Source: JAWVFM01 sp963823245 (GTDB taxonomy: Bacteria; Actinomycetota; Thermoleophilia; Solirubrobacterales; 70-9). Taken from it: a DNA stretch of 64,000 nt. Each line of letters starts with the position of its first letter. Position 1 is the first letter of the stretch. Below, piece after piece: positions 18,029 through 26,819 of this stretch. The position numbers and the translations under genes were made by a program. Location: NCBI GenBank assembly GCA_963823245.1, contig CAWGKQ010000003.1:1-64000 (forward strand), given 5' to 3'. The notes under the pieces are model-generated. The model was given only the letters and a program-made list of their open reading frames with translations, was not told the DNA's origin and did not search any database.

Positions 18029-19045
18029 GTGGAAGAGGGCCGGAGGGTCACCGTGGGTGGCCCCTATTTCGAGGACCTGGAGCGGGGCCAGGTGTTCGAC
18101 GCGCCCGCGCTGACCCTCACCTGGGGTCATGCCGCGATTCACCAGGCGATCGCCGGCGACCGGATGCTGCTGCCGCTGGACGCGCCCTTGAGCCGAGAGG
18201 TGACCGGCTCCGAGGACGCGCTGATTCACCCGAACCTCTGCTGCGACGTGGCGATCGGGCAGTCCACGGTTCCGACGCAGCGCGTGCTTGGGAACCTCTT
18301 CTATCGCGGCCTGGTGCTGTTGCGCCAGGTCTTTCGCAACGACACCCTGCACACGCGGACCGAGGTCGTCGCGCTGAAGCAGAACCAAGCGCGCGTCGGC
18401 GGGACCGCCTCGGGACTGGCGGTATTGCGGATCCAGACCCGCAACCAGCGCGACGAGCTCGTGCTCGACTTCTATCGCTGCCCAATGATCCCGCTGCGAG
18501 ACGCGAGCGTCGACACCGGTCACGCGGACGGCTTCGCCGAGATCTCTGAGGAGCTCGACCGCGAGCGGGTGCGCGCGGCCGTCCCGAGGTGGGACTACGA
18601 GCGGATGCGCGCGCGGGTCGGCGAGCCCGGCACGGCACTCGAGACCGGAACGGTTCATGTGATCGAAGGGCGCGAGACGGTGACGACCGCGCCCGAGCTC
18701 GCGCGCCTCACACTCAACATCGCGATGACGCACCGCGACGGCGCCGCGGGGGCCCACGGACGTCGCCTCGTCTACGGGGGGCAGACGATCTCGATCGCCG
18801 CCGCGCACACTGCCCGGGCGCTCCCGGGTCTGGCAACCATCGTCGCCTGGCGAAGCTGCGAACACTCCGCGCCCGTCTTCGAGGGCGACATCCTCAGCAC
18901 CGAAGTGGCCGTCGTGGCGACGTCGCGACTGGAGGATGCCGACGCGACGCTCGCTGACCTGCGTGCCACCGTTCACGCCGACCGAGGGACCGGCGAACCG
19001 CCCGAGCAGGTGCTCGACTGGGCGTTCGTCGGCGTCCTCGCCTGA
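18029..19045 (+). CDS. MaoC-type hydratase, mesaconyl-CoA hydratase-like
   Basis: About 338 residues with two hotdog halves, as in mesaconyl-CoA/beta-methylmalyl-CoA hydratase. The N-terminal half has YFEDLERGQVFDAPALTLT; the second has NIAMTHRDGAAGAHGRRLVYGGQ, with the expected family histidine and glycine pattern. GTG 18029 is chosen because AGGAGAGGG lies directly before it. It is followed 12 bp later by a family III CoA transferase. In the 3-hydroxypropionate bicycle Mch, Mct and Mcl act in sequence; this layout matches three of those steps. Confidence 0.82.
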   Translation: MEEGRRVTVGGPYFEDLERGQVFDAPALTLTWGHAAIHQAIAGDRMLLPLDAPLSREVTGSEDALIHPNLCCDVAIGQSTVPTQRVLGNLFYRGLVLLRQVFRNDTLHTRTEVVALKQNQARVGGTASGLAVLRIQTRNQRDELVLDFYRCPMIPLRDASVDTGHADGFAEISEELDRERVRAAVPRWDYERMRARVGEPGTALETGTVHVIEGRETVTTAPELARLTLNIAMTHRDGAAGAHGRRLVYGGQTISIAAAHTARALPGLATIVAWRSCEHSAPVFEGDILSTEVAVVATSRLEDADATLADLRATVHADRGTGEPPEQVLDWAFVGVLA

Positions 19046-19057
19046 TTGGAGGACCAC

Positions 19058-20287
19058 ATGCCCGGAATCCTGGATGGCCTGCGTGTGATCGAAGGGTCTG
19101 CCTACGTTGCCGCGCCGCTCGGCGGCATGACCCTGGCTCAGCTCGGCGCCGACGTGATCCGTTTCGACCAGATCGGCGGAGGGCTCGACCGCAACCGCTG
19201 GCCGGTCACCGACGACGGCGCCAGCCTCTTCTGGGCCGGTATGAACAAGGGCAAGCGCTCGATCCAGGTCGACCTCCGCTCGGATCGCGGCAGGGAGCTC
19301 CTGACCGCGCTCATTTCCGAGCCGGGCGAGGACTCGGGGATCCTGCTGACCAACTTCCCAGCCCAGGGATGGCTCTCCTACGAGGCGCTGCGGGCGCAGC
19401 GGGACGACCTGATCATGGCCGCGATCACCGGCAACCACGACGGCAGCTCCGCCGTCGACTACACGGTGAACCCGGCGACCGGCTTCCCGTGGGCGACCGG
19501 TCCGCGCAACCTGGGGGTCCCCTTCAACCACCTGCTGCCCGCGTGGGATGCGATCACCGGCACCCTTGCGGCGGCGGGCGTGCTGGCGGCCGAGCGCCAC
19601 CGCAGGCGGACGGGTGAGGGGCAGCTCGTCACGGTCGCGCTCTCCGACGTTGCCTTCGCGATGGTCGGCAACCTCGGCAAGATCGCAGAGGCGCAGCTCT
19701 GCCGGCGCGAGCGCCAGAAGGAGGGCAACTACCTCTACGGCGCCTTCGGCCGCGACTTCCTGACGGCCGACGGCAGGCGGGTGATGGTGGTGGCACTGAC
19801 GCCGAACCAGTGGAAGGCGCTGGTCGAGGCGACCGGGCTGCAAGCCTCCTTCGAGCTGGCCGAGGAGGCGATGGGGGTGGACCTGTCGAAGGAGGGGGAT
19901 CGCTTCGCTGCCCGCGAGATGCTCGGGGCGATCCTGAAGCCGTGGACGATCACGCACACCCTGGAGGAGATCGGCGAGATCTTCGACCGTCATGGAGTCT
20001 GCTGGGGGCCCTACCAGACATTCATGGAGCTGGTCGACCAGGACCCCCGCTGCTCGACCGAGAACCCCATCTTCGAGGAGGTCGAGCAACCCGAGATCGG
20101 AACCTACCTGATGGCCGGCTCGCCGCTTCAATTCTCCGAGCACGGGCGCCTGCCCCCCACCCGGGCACCGATGCTGGGCGAGCACACCGACGAGATCCTG
20201 GCCGACCTTCTCTCGCTCGGCGAGGCCGAGATCGGGCGCCTCCACGACGACGGGGTCGTCGCCGGACCTACGCCGGTGGTCGCCTAA
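19058..20287 (+). CDS. Family III CoA transferase, Mct-like
   Basis: A 409-residue CaiB/BaiF transferase. Family signs are the N-terminal GMTLAQLGADVIRFDQIGGG, AVDYTVNPATGFPWATGP with the likely catalytic Asp, and GHYLYG-like EGNYLYGAFGRDF. GGAGGA precedes ATG 19058 by five bases. Together with the MaoC gene it suggests an intramolecular mesaconyl-CoA C1-C4 transfer, but formyl-, oxalyl- or succinyl-type donors cannot be excluded from sequence alone. Confidence 0.85.
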   Translation: MPGILDGLRVIEGSAYVAAPLGGMTLAQLGADVIRFDQIGGGLDRNRWPVTDDGASLFWAGMNKGKRSIQVDLRSDRGRELLTALISEPGEDSGILLTNFPAQGWLSYEALRAQRDDLIMAAITGNHDGSSAVDYTVNPATGFPWATGPRNLGVPFNHLLPAWDAITGTLAAAGVLAAERHRRRTGEGQLVTVALSDVAFAMVGNLGKIAEAQLCRRERQKEGNYLYGAFGRDFLTADGRRVMVVALTPNQWKALVEATGLQASFELAEEAMGVDLSKEGDRFAAREMLGAILKPWTITHTLEEIGEIFDRHGVCWGPYQTFMELVDQDPRCSTENPIFEEVEQPEIGTYLMAGSPLQFSEHGRLPPTRAPMLGEHTDEILADLLSLGEAEIGRLHDDGVVAGPTPVVA

Positions 20288-20654
20288 CGGCGGTCCGGTT
20301 TCGGCTTGGTCAAGCGGTTTGCGACCTTGCCCAGAGGGCTTCGGTCTATAGACCACCGGTCAAACTACGCAACCGAGGGTTACAGGCACCCTCGCGCACT
20401 CCCCCGGGCGGGGCCCGTAGTCTTCCGCGAAACCACTGCTGGAAGGACTAACGCGCGTCGCACATGAGCGCGCGTCAACAGGATTGGAAACGCGACGGCG
20501 ATTGCCGATGATGGCGTCCTCACACGGGGCGCAAATCGGCGGAGGGGAGCGCGAGCGGCGTGGCGCTGGAAGGCGAGCTTCACCGCTGCTTTTGGCGGCA
20601 CAGACGATTCATCAGGGTCGAGGATCATCTGACCGCCAACGGTGCGCTTTACGC

Positions 20655-20703
20655 ACTCGGCCTGGGTGGCGAAGCCCTCGAAGCCGCCGGGCTGCGGGAG
20701 TAG
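20655..20703 (+). pseudogene. Remnant of a SnoaL-like C-terminus
   Basis: Plus-strand codons read GGEALEAAGLRE and TAG, the same tail as the gene at 6401. The upstream part (20400-20650) does not continue the fold in any frame I could follow. It lies just 3' of the next tRNA half. Confidence 0.45.
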
Positions 20704-20733
20704 GCAGTCGGCGCGCTGTGCGCCCTGCGCCGT

Positions 20734-20777
20734 AGTGGGCCGGGGTGGATTCGAACCACCGACCGACGGATCATGAG
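20734..20777 (-). other. tRNA 3' half, identity uncertain, scar
   Basis: Reverse complement has loop end CATGA, stem TCCGT, variable CGGTC, T-arm GGTGG/CCACC with loop TTCGAAT, and acceptor strand CCGGCCCA. The anticodon position reads CAT, but the break falls inside the loop, and the acceptor end would also fit tRNA-His. No 5' half. It is the only copy of this type in the window. Confidence 0.65.
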
Positions 20778-20801
20778 TTGGTAACGGCGCGTAGGAATAC
20801 G

Positions 20802-20827
20802 AAAGCCCCCGCATATGCGGGGGCTTT
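20802..20827. terminator. Strong palindromic terminator
   Basis: Perfect 26-bp inverted repeat, AAAGCCCCCGCAT / ATGCGGGGGCTTT, with A and T runs at both ends, so it can act in either direction. It stands directly before the second 88-bp repeat, like the hairpins beside the tRNA halves. Confidence 0.7.
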
Positions 20828-20829
20828 CG

Positions 20830-20917
20830 GAGTAGCGGGGGCCCGCTACGTCTCCCGGGGTTACGCACGGATAGTCGAGGAGCTACGCGTGGCCGCATAG
20901 GGACTTTCGCTCCTCGT
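20830..20917. repeat. 88-bp direct repeat, copy 2
   Basis: Same sequence and direction as 12804-12891 with very few differences. Together the copies flank 8 kb holding the MOSC, ppdK, lyase, hydratase and transferase genes. The terminators in front of the two copies differ, so this is not a simple duplication of one locus. Confidence 0.65.
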
Positions 20918-21055
20918 CTCTATGAGACGAGAAGCAGGAGCGCCGGTTACTCCGATGCGACGTACGCGTCCGCGAGTGCCTCATAGACGCGCAGCCTCAC
21001 AAGAGGATGATCCCGATGCGGGCGGGGCGCGAGATGAAGAGACGTTCGAGGGCTC

Positions 21056-21979
21056 TCATGTGGGCGCGAGCTCGGGGTCTTCTGCGACGGCGCGTCGCAG
21101 TGCTTGGTCGAAGCTGATTGGCTCGATGTCGAACAGCATCATTCCGGAGGGGTCGGTGACTACCGTCGGCGCGGCGAGTCCTTCGATCAATGGTCTTGCG
21201 ACCCCTGCGTCGACGGGTGTGACGAGCCCGATCCAAAGCGAGGAGAGCCACGGGGTGATCAGCGGCACGGGGATCCGCGGCCGGCGGCGGAGACCGAGGA
21301 CTTCGGCCATCCGGTCGAGCATCTCGCCGTAGGTGAGCACGTCGGGGCCGCCGATCTGAATCTCCCTCCCCGCCGACGCTTCGACCGTCGGTGCCTCGAC
21401 CAGATAGCTCAACGTGTCGTCGATCGCGATCGGCTGAGTCGCGTTCTTCAGCCACGCCGGAGCGATCATCGCCGGCAGCCGCTGCACGAGGTAGCGCAGC
21501 GTGCGATAGGACTCGCTCTGCGGGCCGACGACCATTCCGGCGCGGAGGTAGGTCAGCGGCGGGCCATCCTCGCGGAGCGCGAGCGCGGTCTCGTGCCGGC
21601 TGCGCAGGTGCTGGGACTGCGGGCGGTCGCCGAGGCCGCCGAGGTAGATGATCCGCTCGATCCCCTCCGCGCGCGCCATCCGGGCAAACGCCGTGGCGGC
21701 GGCGCGCTCGCTGGCGGCGAAGTCCTTGGGTCCGCCTCGACCCATCGAGTGGATCAGGTAATACGCCACGTCAACCCCGTGGCCTGCGCCGCGCAGCGTT
21801 TCTGGACGCAGCACGTCTCCCTCGTGCAGGTCGAAGCCCTCACGTTCGAGCTCGCGGGCGCGAGTCCCGCCACGGTCGCGCACCAGGCATCGCACCTCCA
21901 GTGCCGAGCTTGCCAGCATGGCGGCGAGGCGACCTCCGATGAATCCCGTCGCGCCGGTGACGAGCACCCTTTGCGTCAT
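21056..21979 (-). CDS. NAD(P)-binding NmrA/SDR-type protein
   Basis: About 307 residues of atypical short-chain dehydrogenase type. VLVTGATGFIGGRLAA at the N-terminus is the dinucleotide-binding loop, and IERIIYLGGLGD and TYLRAGMVVGP are typical of the NmrA-like/ subgroup. The catalytic Tyr-x3-Lys is not obvious, so it may be a sensor or a non-canonical reductase. ATG 21979 is preferred to the TTG at 21997. No operon partner is seen. Confidence 0.8.
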   Translation of the reverse strand: MTQRVLVTGATGFIGGRLAAMLASSALEVRCLVRDRGGTRARELEREGFDLHEGDVLRPETLRGAGHGVDVAYYLIHSMGRGGPKDFAASERAAATAFARMARAEGIERIIYLGGLGDRPQSQHLRSRHETALALREDGPPLTYLRAGMVVGPQSESYRTLRYLVQRLPAMIAPAWLKNATQPIAIDDTLSYLVEAPTVEASAGREIQIGGPDVLTYGEMLDRMAEVLGLRRRPRIPVPLITPWLSSLWIGLVTPVDAGVARPLIEGLAAPTVVTDPSGMMLFDIEPISFDQALRRAVAEDPELAPT

Positions 21980-22238
21980 GTCACGGTACGGCGTCAAGGA
22001 CCTTCCGGACGTCGGTGTAGACGGTGATCGTCATGATCGAGGCACTATGGACGCTTTAGTGCTTTCACCTTCGTTCGTCATCTAACAACATCGAAATCAG
22101 GCTCAACTTCTGCGCTTAAGGGGCGCCCCCCAGCCGCTCTTCGACCGGCCCTCCGACCTTGGAGAGAGGCGCTGCAAACCACGCAGACCCTCATATGCGG
22201 CCGAGCCATAACCCCCGGAATAGCAGGGATTCTGACCG

Positions 22239-22280
22239 CGCCCGACAGGATTCAAACCTGTGACCTTCGGTTTCGTAGAA
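22239..22280 (-). other. tRNA-Arg(ACG) 3' half, scar
   Basis: Reverse complement reads loop CTACGAA, stem ACCGA, variable loop, T-arm with TTTGAAT loop and acceptor CGGGCGC. There is no 5' half. A second Arg-type half in the same orientation lies at 26586. The TspO frame opens 17 bp from the break. Confidence 0.65.
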
Positions 22281-22296
22281 GGCGGATCTCGTGGCG

Positions 22297-22866
22297 ATGA
22301 GCCCGGGATGGGACCATGGTTTCTGTAACGCGCCGAGTGGAGCATTTCTGCGGGAGCAACCCCTGACCTTGGAAGCATCTGAAATCGACCAGCAATCAGG
22401 CCTCTCGCCGCGCGCGGCTGTGGCGATCCTCACCGCCGTGGCCGGGACGGCGGCGGCGGGCGGGGCAGCATCGGCGCCCATCACCTCGAGCCGCTGGTAT
22501 CGCAAGCTCGATAAGCCGCCCTGGCAGCCTCCTGACGCCGTGTTCGGCCCCGTGTGGACCGTCATCTACGCGCTGATCGCGGCGTCGATGCTCACGGCGC
22601 GGCGCCGCGCTGGCAAGCCCGAGCGGGTGTTGTTCGTGCTCTACGGGAGCAACCTGGCCCTCAACCTGGCATGGACGCTGATCTTCTTCCGAGGTCGCAG
22701 CCCGCTCGCCGCTGGCGTCGAGATCGTCGTCCTCGAAGCCACCACGGTGGCGCTCGTCGTTCGCGCGTGGCCGATTTCCCGCCTGGCCGCGTTGTGCTTG
22801 GTGCCTTACGCGCTGTGGGTCGCGTTCGCCACCGCCCTTACGTGGGCCATCGCCGCCCTTAACTAG
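22297..22866 (+). CDS. tspO: TspO/MBR family membrane protein
   Basis: About 189 residues with five hydrophobic segments. SRWYRKLDKPPWQPP is the tetrapyrrole/cholesterol-site signature loop, followed by VFGPVWTVIYA and NLALNLAWTLIFF. TspO proteins bind porphyrins and act in stress or light responses. The true start is uncertain: the residues before about 25-30 are unlike the family, so TTG 22371 may be the start and the region before it may belong to the tRNA-Arg scar. Confidence 0.82.
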   Translation: MSPGWDHGFCNAPSGAFLREQPLTLEASEIDQQSGLSPRAAVAILTAVAGTAAAGGAASAPITSSRWYRKLDKPPWQPPDAVFGPVWTVIYALIAASMLTARRRAGKPERVLFVLYGSNLALNLAWTLIFFRGRSPLAAGVEIVVLEATTVALVVRAWPISRLAALCLVPYALWVAFATALTWAIAALN

Positions 22867-22918
22867 CGAGCCGCGGTCGAGCACGAGACCCGCTCGACCA
22901 CCAGCAGGCACGCGGTGC

Positions 22919-23962
22919 TCACGCTGTCGTCCGCGTGACGGCGCCCGCGAACCGCGCCTCGAGCCAGTCGTCGACGTCCTGCCATAGGTCGTAGAGCCAG
23001 TCCACGCGCGCGGCGCCCGACTCCGGCACCGTGGACCGCGGCACCCGCGTCACGCGGACCCGGACCATGAGCCCGACGAGGCCGCCACGCCAGATGTCCG
23101 AGATCAGCCGCAGGCCGTCGAAGCCGTGGTGGGCGATCACCACGACGTCGGCCTCGGGTGCGCCGTCGAGCAAAGCCCCCACGCCGCCGAGTCGCGGCGG
23201 CAGCAGATGCCGGATCCGCTCCGCCCGCGCGGCCAGACGGGCGTCGCGCGCGGCGATGCGCGCAATCGCGCGGGCGCGGCGCTCTGGCGTGAAGCGGGTT
23301 CCCTCCGGGTAGATGAGCACGCCGTCGTCTGTCCCGAGCCCGTGGGCGAGCGCCCCCACCTGCTCCAGCTCCTGCGCCTCGCCGGTCCCGCGGCGAACGA
23401 AGTAGTTCGGCAGCCGTCGCCCTGCGATATCGAGGCAGGGATCCGCGAGCAACTCGCGCTTGAGCACGTAGCGCAGGTGGATCCGGTGCGGGCGGGCGAC
23501 GACCATCGCCGGCAGCAGGGTGTCGACGATGCTCGCATGACGGATCAGCACGATCACGGGTCCCGGCGCGACCGCGTCGTCGCCCGCCACCTCGAGCCGC
23601 AGGCGGAACAGCACGCGCACCGCGCCGAGCAGCACGCCGGCCCACAGCTGCTGGACGCGCCAGGTCAGGTCGCTCAGCCACGCGCGGCGCCTGCCGCCCA
23701 GGCTCGCGACCCACAGCGCCGCCAACGCTGTGACGCCCAGGACTTCGGCGGCGAGGTAGGCCCAGAGGAACAGGACGAGCCGCGCAGCCGTCGGCGGCAC
23801 GGAAGACGCGACCCGGCGGACGACGTCGATCACCAGGCCGACGACGACCAGCACCGGCAGCAGCGCGGTGACGAGCACGAGACCCAGGACCCTCGGCGTA
23901 ATCGTGCGCAGGCGTCGCAGGACGGTTTCCGCCCGGGTCTCATCCACGCCGCCCCGCTGCAC
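22919..23962 (-). CDS. 1-acyl-glycerol-phosphate acyltransferase-like protein
   Basis: A 347-residue PlsC-type protein. The acyltransferase motifs are RHASIVDTLLP near residue 142 (His-x4-Asp) and IYPEGTRF near 220. The N-terminal 100 residues hold two to three membrane helices (LVLVTALLPVLVVVGLV, LVLFLWAYLAAEVLG), longer than in plain PlsC. It likely esterifies a lysophospholipid or other lipid at the membrane. Start is GTG 23962. Confidence 0.82.
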   Translation of the reverse strand: MQRGGVDETRAETVLRRLRTITPRVLGLVLVTALLPVLVVVGLVIDVVRRVASSVPPTAARLVLFLWAYLAAEVLGVTALAALWVASLGGRRRAWLSDLTWRVQQLWAGVLLGAVRVLFRLRLEVAGDDAVAPGPVIVLIRHASIVDTLLPAMVVARPHRIHLRYVLKRELLADPCLDIAGRRLPNYFVRRGTGEAQELEQVGALAHGLGTDDGVLIYPEGTRFTPERRARAIARIAARDARLAARAERIRHLLPPRLGGVGALLDGAPEADVVVIAHHGFDGLRLISDIWRGGLVGLMVRVRVTRVPRSTVPESGAARVDWLYDLWQDVDDWLEARFAGAVTRTTA

Positions 23963-24156
23963 CCCGCGATTCTGCCAGGCCCGGTCTGTATTTCGTTTGC
24001 CTTAGAGGTAACCACCGTCGCGCAGCTGACGGTGCCGGTAGTGGCCTCGCATCGTCGCCCATGACTACCACGCGCTGCGCAGGAGGCCGTCCGAATGGCC
24101 GCGCCCCACTCCGCTGCAGCAGGTGCGCTCCGGCCGCGGATTGCCGCGATTCGCCC

Positions 24157-24453
24157 TCAGGCCCCAAGTGCCGCGCCAACCTTGACGACGACATAGACGA
24201 GTCCAGCGACCCCGAGCGCGCGGCGCACCCAGTTCACGCCGTCCGCAAGCTCCTCCCACGCCCACGCCGCGAGACCAGCGTAGAACGCGGCGCGGGCGTA
24301 GTCGTGCGCCGAGCCCTCGGTCAGAGCGGAGACGAGCCATCCGCCGAGCGCGACGAGCAGCGGCGCATTTGGGAACTGCGCCAGCGGGAAGCTCGCGGGC
24401 CAGCCCCGCTGCCCGCGCCTCCAGCGATCCCCAAATGTGGGCCCGATGCTCAC
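24157..24453 (-). CDS. Small membrane protein of unknown function
   Basis: About 98 residues with two hydrophobic segments (APLLVALGGWLVSAL and VAGLVYVVVKVGAAL) around a conserved-looking AFYAGLAAWAWEELADGVNWVRR. GTG 24453 is chosen because the residues after it (FGDRWRRGQRGWPASFP) read like a true start. An upstream in-frame start at 24507 exists. Function unknown. Confidence 0.6.
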   Translation of the reverse strand: MSIGPTFGDRWRRGQRGWPASFPLAQFPNAPLLVALGGWLVSALTEGSAHDYARAAFYAGLAAWAWEELADGVNWVRRALGVAGLVYVVVKVGAALGA

Positions 24454-24636
24454 CGGCGCGACCCTAGCGGCCGCCGACCGGCCGATGGTGACCGGCCCGG
24501 TCGGCAACTGCTCGAGGCCGAGCTGATGAGGCAGCCGCCGCGGAGCGCGAGCGTACGGGGGCGCACGCGTCGGCCCTCGAGCCTGGTCCGAAGGACGCCC
24601 TAGACGGCAACGCCGGCCACGGCGTAGGCTGAATTG

Positions 24637-25641
24637 ATGCTGGCCAAGGCATTAGACGACGCGATGGACTGGACGGTGCTCCCTGGCTACAGCCGCATCG
24701 GGATCGCGATCCGCCGCCGCTTCTGGAAGCAGCGCGCCGAGGCGGGACTCGCCGGGTCCACCGTGCTGGTCACCGGTGCCAGCTCAGGGATCGGCGCGGC
24801 CGCGTGCGAGATCTTCGCCCGCGGCGGCGCCAGCGTCCGCATGCTGGTGCGAAACCGCGAGAAGGGCGAGCGCGTGCGCCGCTCGATCGCGGCGAGGACC
24901 GGCTCCGAGTGCCTGCAGTTGGAGGTCTGCGACCTCTCGAGCCTCGCCTCCGTGCGAGCGTTCGCCGCCGACTTCGCGACCCGGGAGCCCGTGCTCCGCG
25001 TGCTCGTCAACAACGCCGGGGTAATGCCGCCCGAGCGCAGCCGCACCGCCGAGGGCTTCGAGCTGGCCTTCGCGACCAACGTGCTCGGCCCCTTCTTGCT
25101 CACCAACCTGCTGCTTCCGCTGCTGCGGCGTGGCGCGCCCTCACGCGTGATCAACGTCTCCTCTGGTGGGATGTACACAGAGCGACTCGACATCCAGGAT
25201 CTGCAGCTCGACCGGCGCGACTACGACCCGCCGGCCTTCTACGCGCACACGAAGCGATGTGGGGTGATCCTCACGGAGCTCTGGGACGAGCGGATGCGGG
25301 GCAGCGGGGTCAGCTTCCATTCGATGCACCCCGGCTGGGCCGACACGCCGGGCGTGCAGGCATCGCTTCCGACCTTTCGCCGCTTCTTGCGTCCGCTGCT
25401 ACGCGACTCGTTCGAGGCTGCCGACACGATCGTCTGGCTTGCGGGAGCGCCGGAGCCGGCCGCCGCCTCCGGGCACTTCTGGCACGACCGTGCCGCGAGG
25501 CCGACGCACCGGCTGGCCCGCACCCGCGAGACCGCCGCCGAGCGAGAGCGGCTGTGGAAGCAGTGCGCGGCGCTTTCGGGGTGGATCGACCCGGCGGAGG
25601 CGCAGCCGGTCGCCCACGACGCCGACGACGCGGCGGCGTAA
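24637..25641 (+). CDS. Short-chain dehydrogenase/reductase, DHRS-like
   Basis: A 334-residue classical SDR. VTGASSGIGAAACEIF near residue 46 binds NAD(P), NNAGVMPPE near 127 supports the fold, and INVSSGGM, FYAHTKRC supply the catalytic Ser, Tyr and Lys. A 40-residue leader precedes the Rossmann fold, as in human DHRS12. It may act on lipid-like carbonyls. An SRPBCC gene follows 15 bp later on the same strand and is likely co-transcribed. Confidence 0.85.
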   Translation: MLAKALDDAMDWTVLPGYSRIGIAIRRRFWKQRAEAGLAGSTVLVTGASSGIGAAACEIFARGGASVRMLVRNREKGERVRRSIAARTGSECLQLEVCDLSSLASVRAFAADFATREPVLRVLVNNAGVMPPERSRTAEGFELAFATNVLGPFLLTNLLLPLLRRGAPSRVINVSSGGMYTERLDIQDLQLDRRDYDPPAFYAHTKRCGVILTELWDERMRGSGVSFHSMHPGWADTPGVQASLPTFRRFLRPLLRDSFEAADTIVWLAGAPEPAAASGHFWHDRAARPTHRLARTRETAAERERLWKQCAALSGWIDPAEAQPVAHDADDAAA

Positions 25642-25656
25642 GTATGGCTCAGGTAT

Positions 25657-26073
25657 GTGGCGAGTGTGAGCACGGCGAAGCCGATCCAGGAGGCATTCGA
25701 CTACCTGGCCGACTTCAGCTCCGTCGCCGAGTGGGATCCGAGCGCCGTACGCGCCGAGCGCCTCAGCGCGGCGCCGGGGCCGGGCGCCGAGTTCAGGGTC
25801 GTGGTCCGCTTCGCCGGCCGCGAGATCCCGCTCACCTACCGGACCACCGAGTTTCGGCGCCCGCAGCGGGTGGTGCTCCTCGCCGAGACCCCGACCGTGG
25901 TCTCCGAGGACACGATCACATTCGCGGACGCCGATCGCGGCACCGAGATCACCTACCAGGCGAACCTGCGCCTGAAGGGCCTGATGCGGTTCGCCGACCC
26001 GCTCTTGGGCCTGCTCTTCCGGCGCCTGGGAGACAACGCCGTCGCTGGACTGCGCCGTGAACTCGGTGGCTGA
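25657..26073 (+). CDS. SRPBCC-family ligand-binding protein
   Basis: A 138-residue START-like fold protein starting at GTG 25657. IQEAFDYLADFSSVAEWDP at the start and the C-terminal helix LLFRRLGDNAVAGLRREL are typical of polyketide-cyclase-like SRPBCC proteins. They bind hydrophobic ligands. Position after the SDR suggests a shared lipid or polyketide substrate. Confidence 0.78.
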   Translation: MASVSTAKPIQEAFDYLADFSSVAEWDPSAVRAERLSAAPGPGAEFRVVVRFAGREIPLTYRTTEFRRPQRVVLLAETPTVVSEDTITFADADRGTEITYQANLRLKGLMRFADPLLGLLFRRLGDNAVAGLRRELGG

Positions 26074-26118
26074 AGACGGACCCGGTCAGTCCGGATAGCG
26101 CTCACGCACGGCGGTGGC

Positions 26119-26262
26119 CTAGAACGAGACCCGCTGGTCGTCGCGCAGCAGGTAATTGCCCGGGTGGGGATCGCCGAGGGCGATGTTGAGCTCAGCAGCG
26201 TTGGGTAAAAGAAGCGGTAGAGGATCTCGGCGAAGCGGTCGCGGACCGGTCGGGCTCTGCCC
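26119..26262 (-). pseudogene. AarF/ABC1 kinase fragment
   Basis: The minus strand reads RFAEILYRFFYPTLLS in one frame and ELNIALGDPHPGNYLLRDD in the next, ending at TAG 26119. DPHPGN is the metal-binding motif of ABC1/UbiB kinases. Both ends of the gene are missing and a one-base shift lies near 26195. The rest of the gap up to 26585 holds nothing I can identify. Confidence 0.55.
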
Positions 26263-26585
26263 CTTCGCCATTACTGAAGGCGAGGATGCCGCCGCCCAAC
26301 ATCAACAAGCTGGTCACGCCCTGGCAGGCGCAGGTCAAAGCCGCTCGGAAGTTGCTCACAGAGCAGGCCCGGCAATGGCGCGCCTCTGCTCTATCCGCGT
26401 GATCTCTCGCTCCGAGCCGCGCGAACCCCCTGGTCGGCAGCACCTGCGATGTAGCCGACATGTAGCCCCGAGGCGAAGGCAAGTCCCAGACTCGCCCGGA
26501 ACCGCACGGCACCCGCCTTAACCGGCAAGGGCTTAGATCCGGCTAACCAAGCCGAATTCCGGTACTCAGAGGAACGAGACGGAAC

Positions 26586-26624
26586 GCGCCCGACAGGATT
26601 CGAACCTATGACCTTCGGTTTCAG
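26586..26624 (-). other. tRNA-Arg-like 3' half, scar
   Basis: Reverse complement GAAACCGAAGG, T-arm with TTCGAAT loop, acceptor CGGGCGC. It matches the half at 22239 in sequence and orientation. The anticodon itself is replaced by foreign bases at the break. Between the two lie TspO, acyltransferase, SDR, SRPBCC and the ABC1 fragment. Confidence 0.6.
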
Positions 26625-26819
26625 ACCACGGGCGAGTGATACTCGGCGAACAGGCGTCGTTCTCCCAAGGAATCGACTGGCGGCCCGGCCTAACACCAGA
26701 ACCAATGAGCGCCCCGGAGCCCCCGGGATCAGGGGGCATGGCGGACGTTGGCGGCGGGCGGCCAACCAACCCGAACGGCTCGCCGGAGCGGACTTTCGTG
26801 CAGGCCGTGGCCCTGACGC

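Noticed and set aside
18011..20356. 781-residue minus-strand frame
   Set aside because: It lies opposite the clear MaoC and CoA-transferase genes and has the composition of a high-GC frame shadow.
20380..20898. 172-residue minus-strand frame
   Set aside because: It runs through the 88-bp repeat, the terminator and the tRNA half, so it is a chance frame.
22863..23714. 283-residue arginine-rich minus-strand frame
   Set aside because: It is a shifted reading of the acyltransferase gene.
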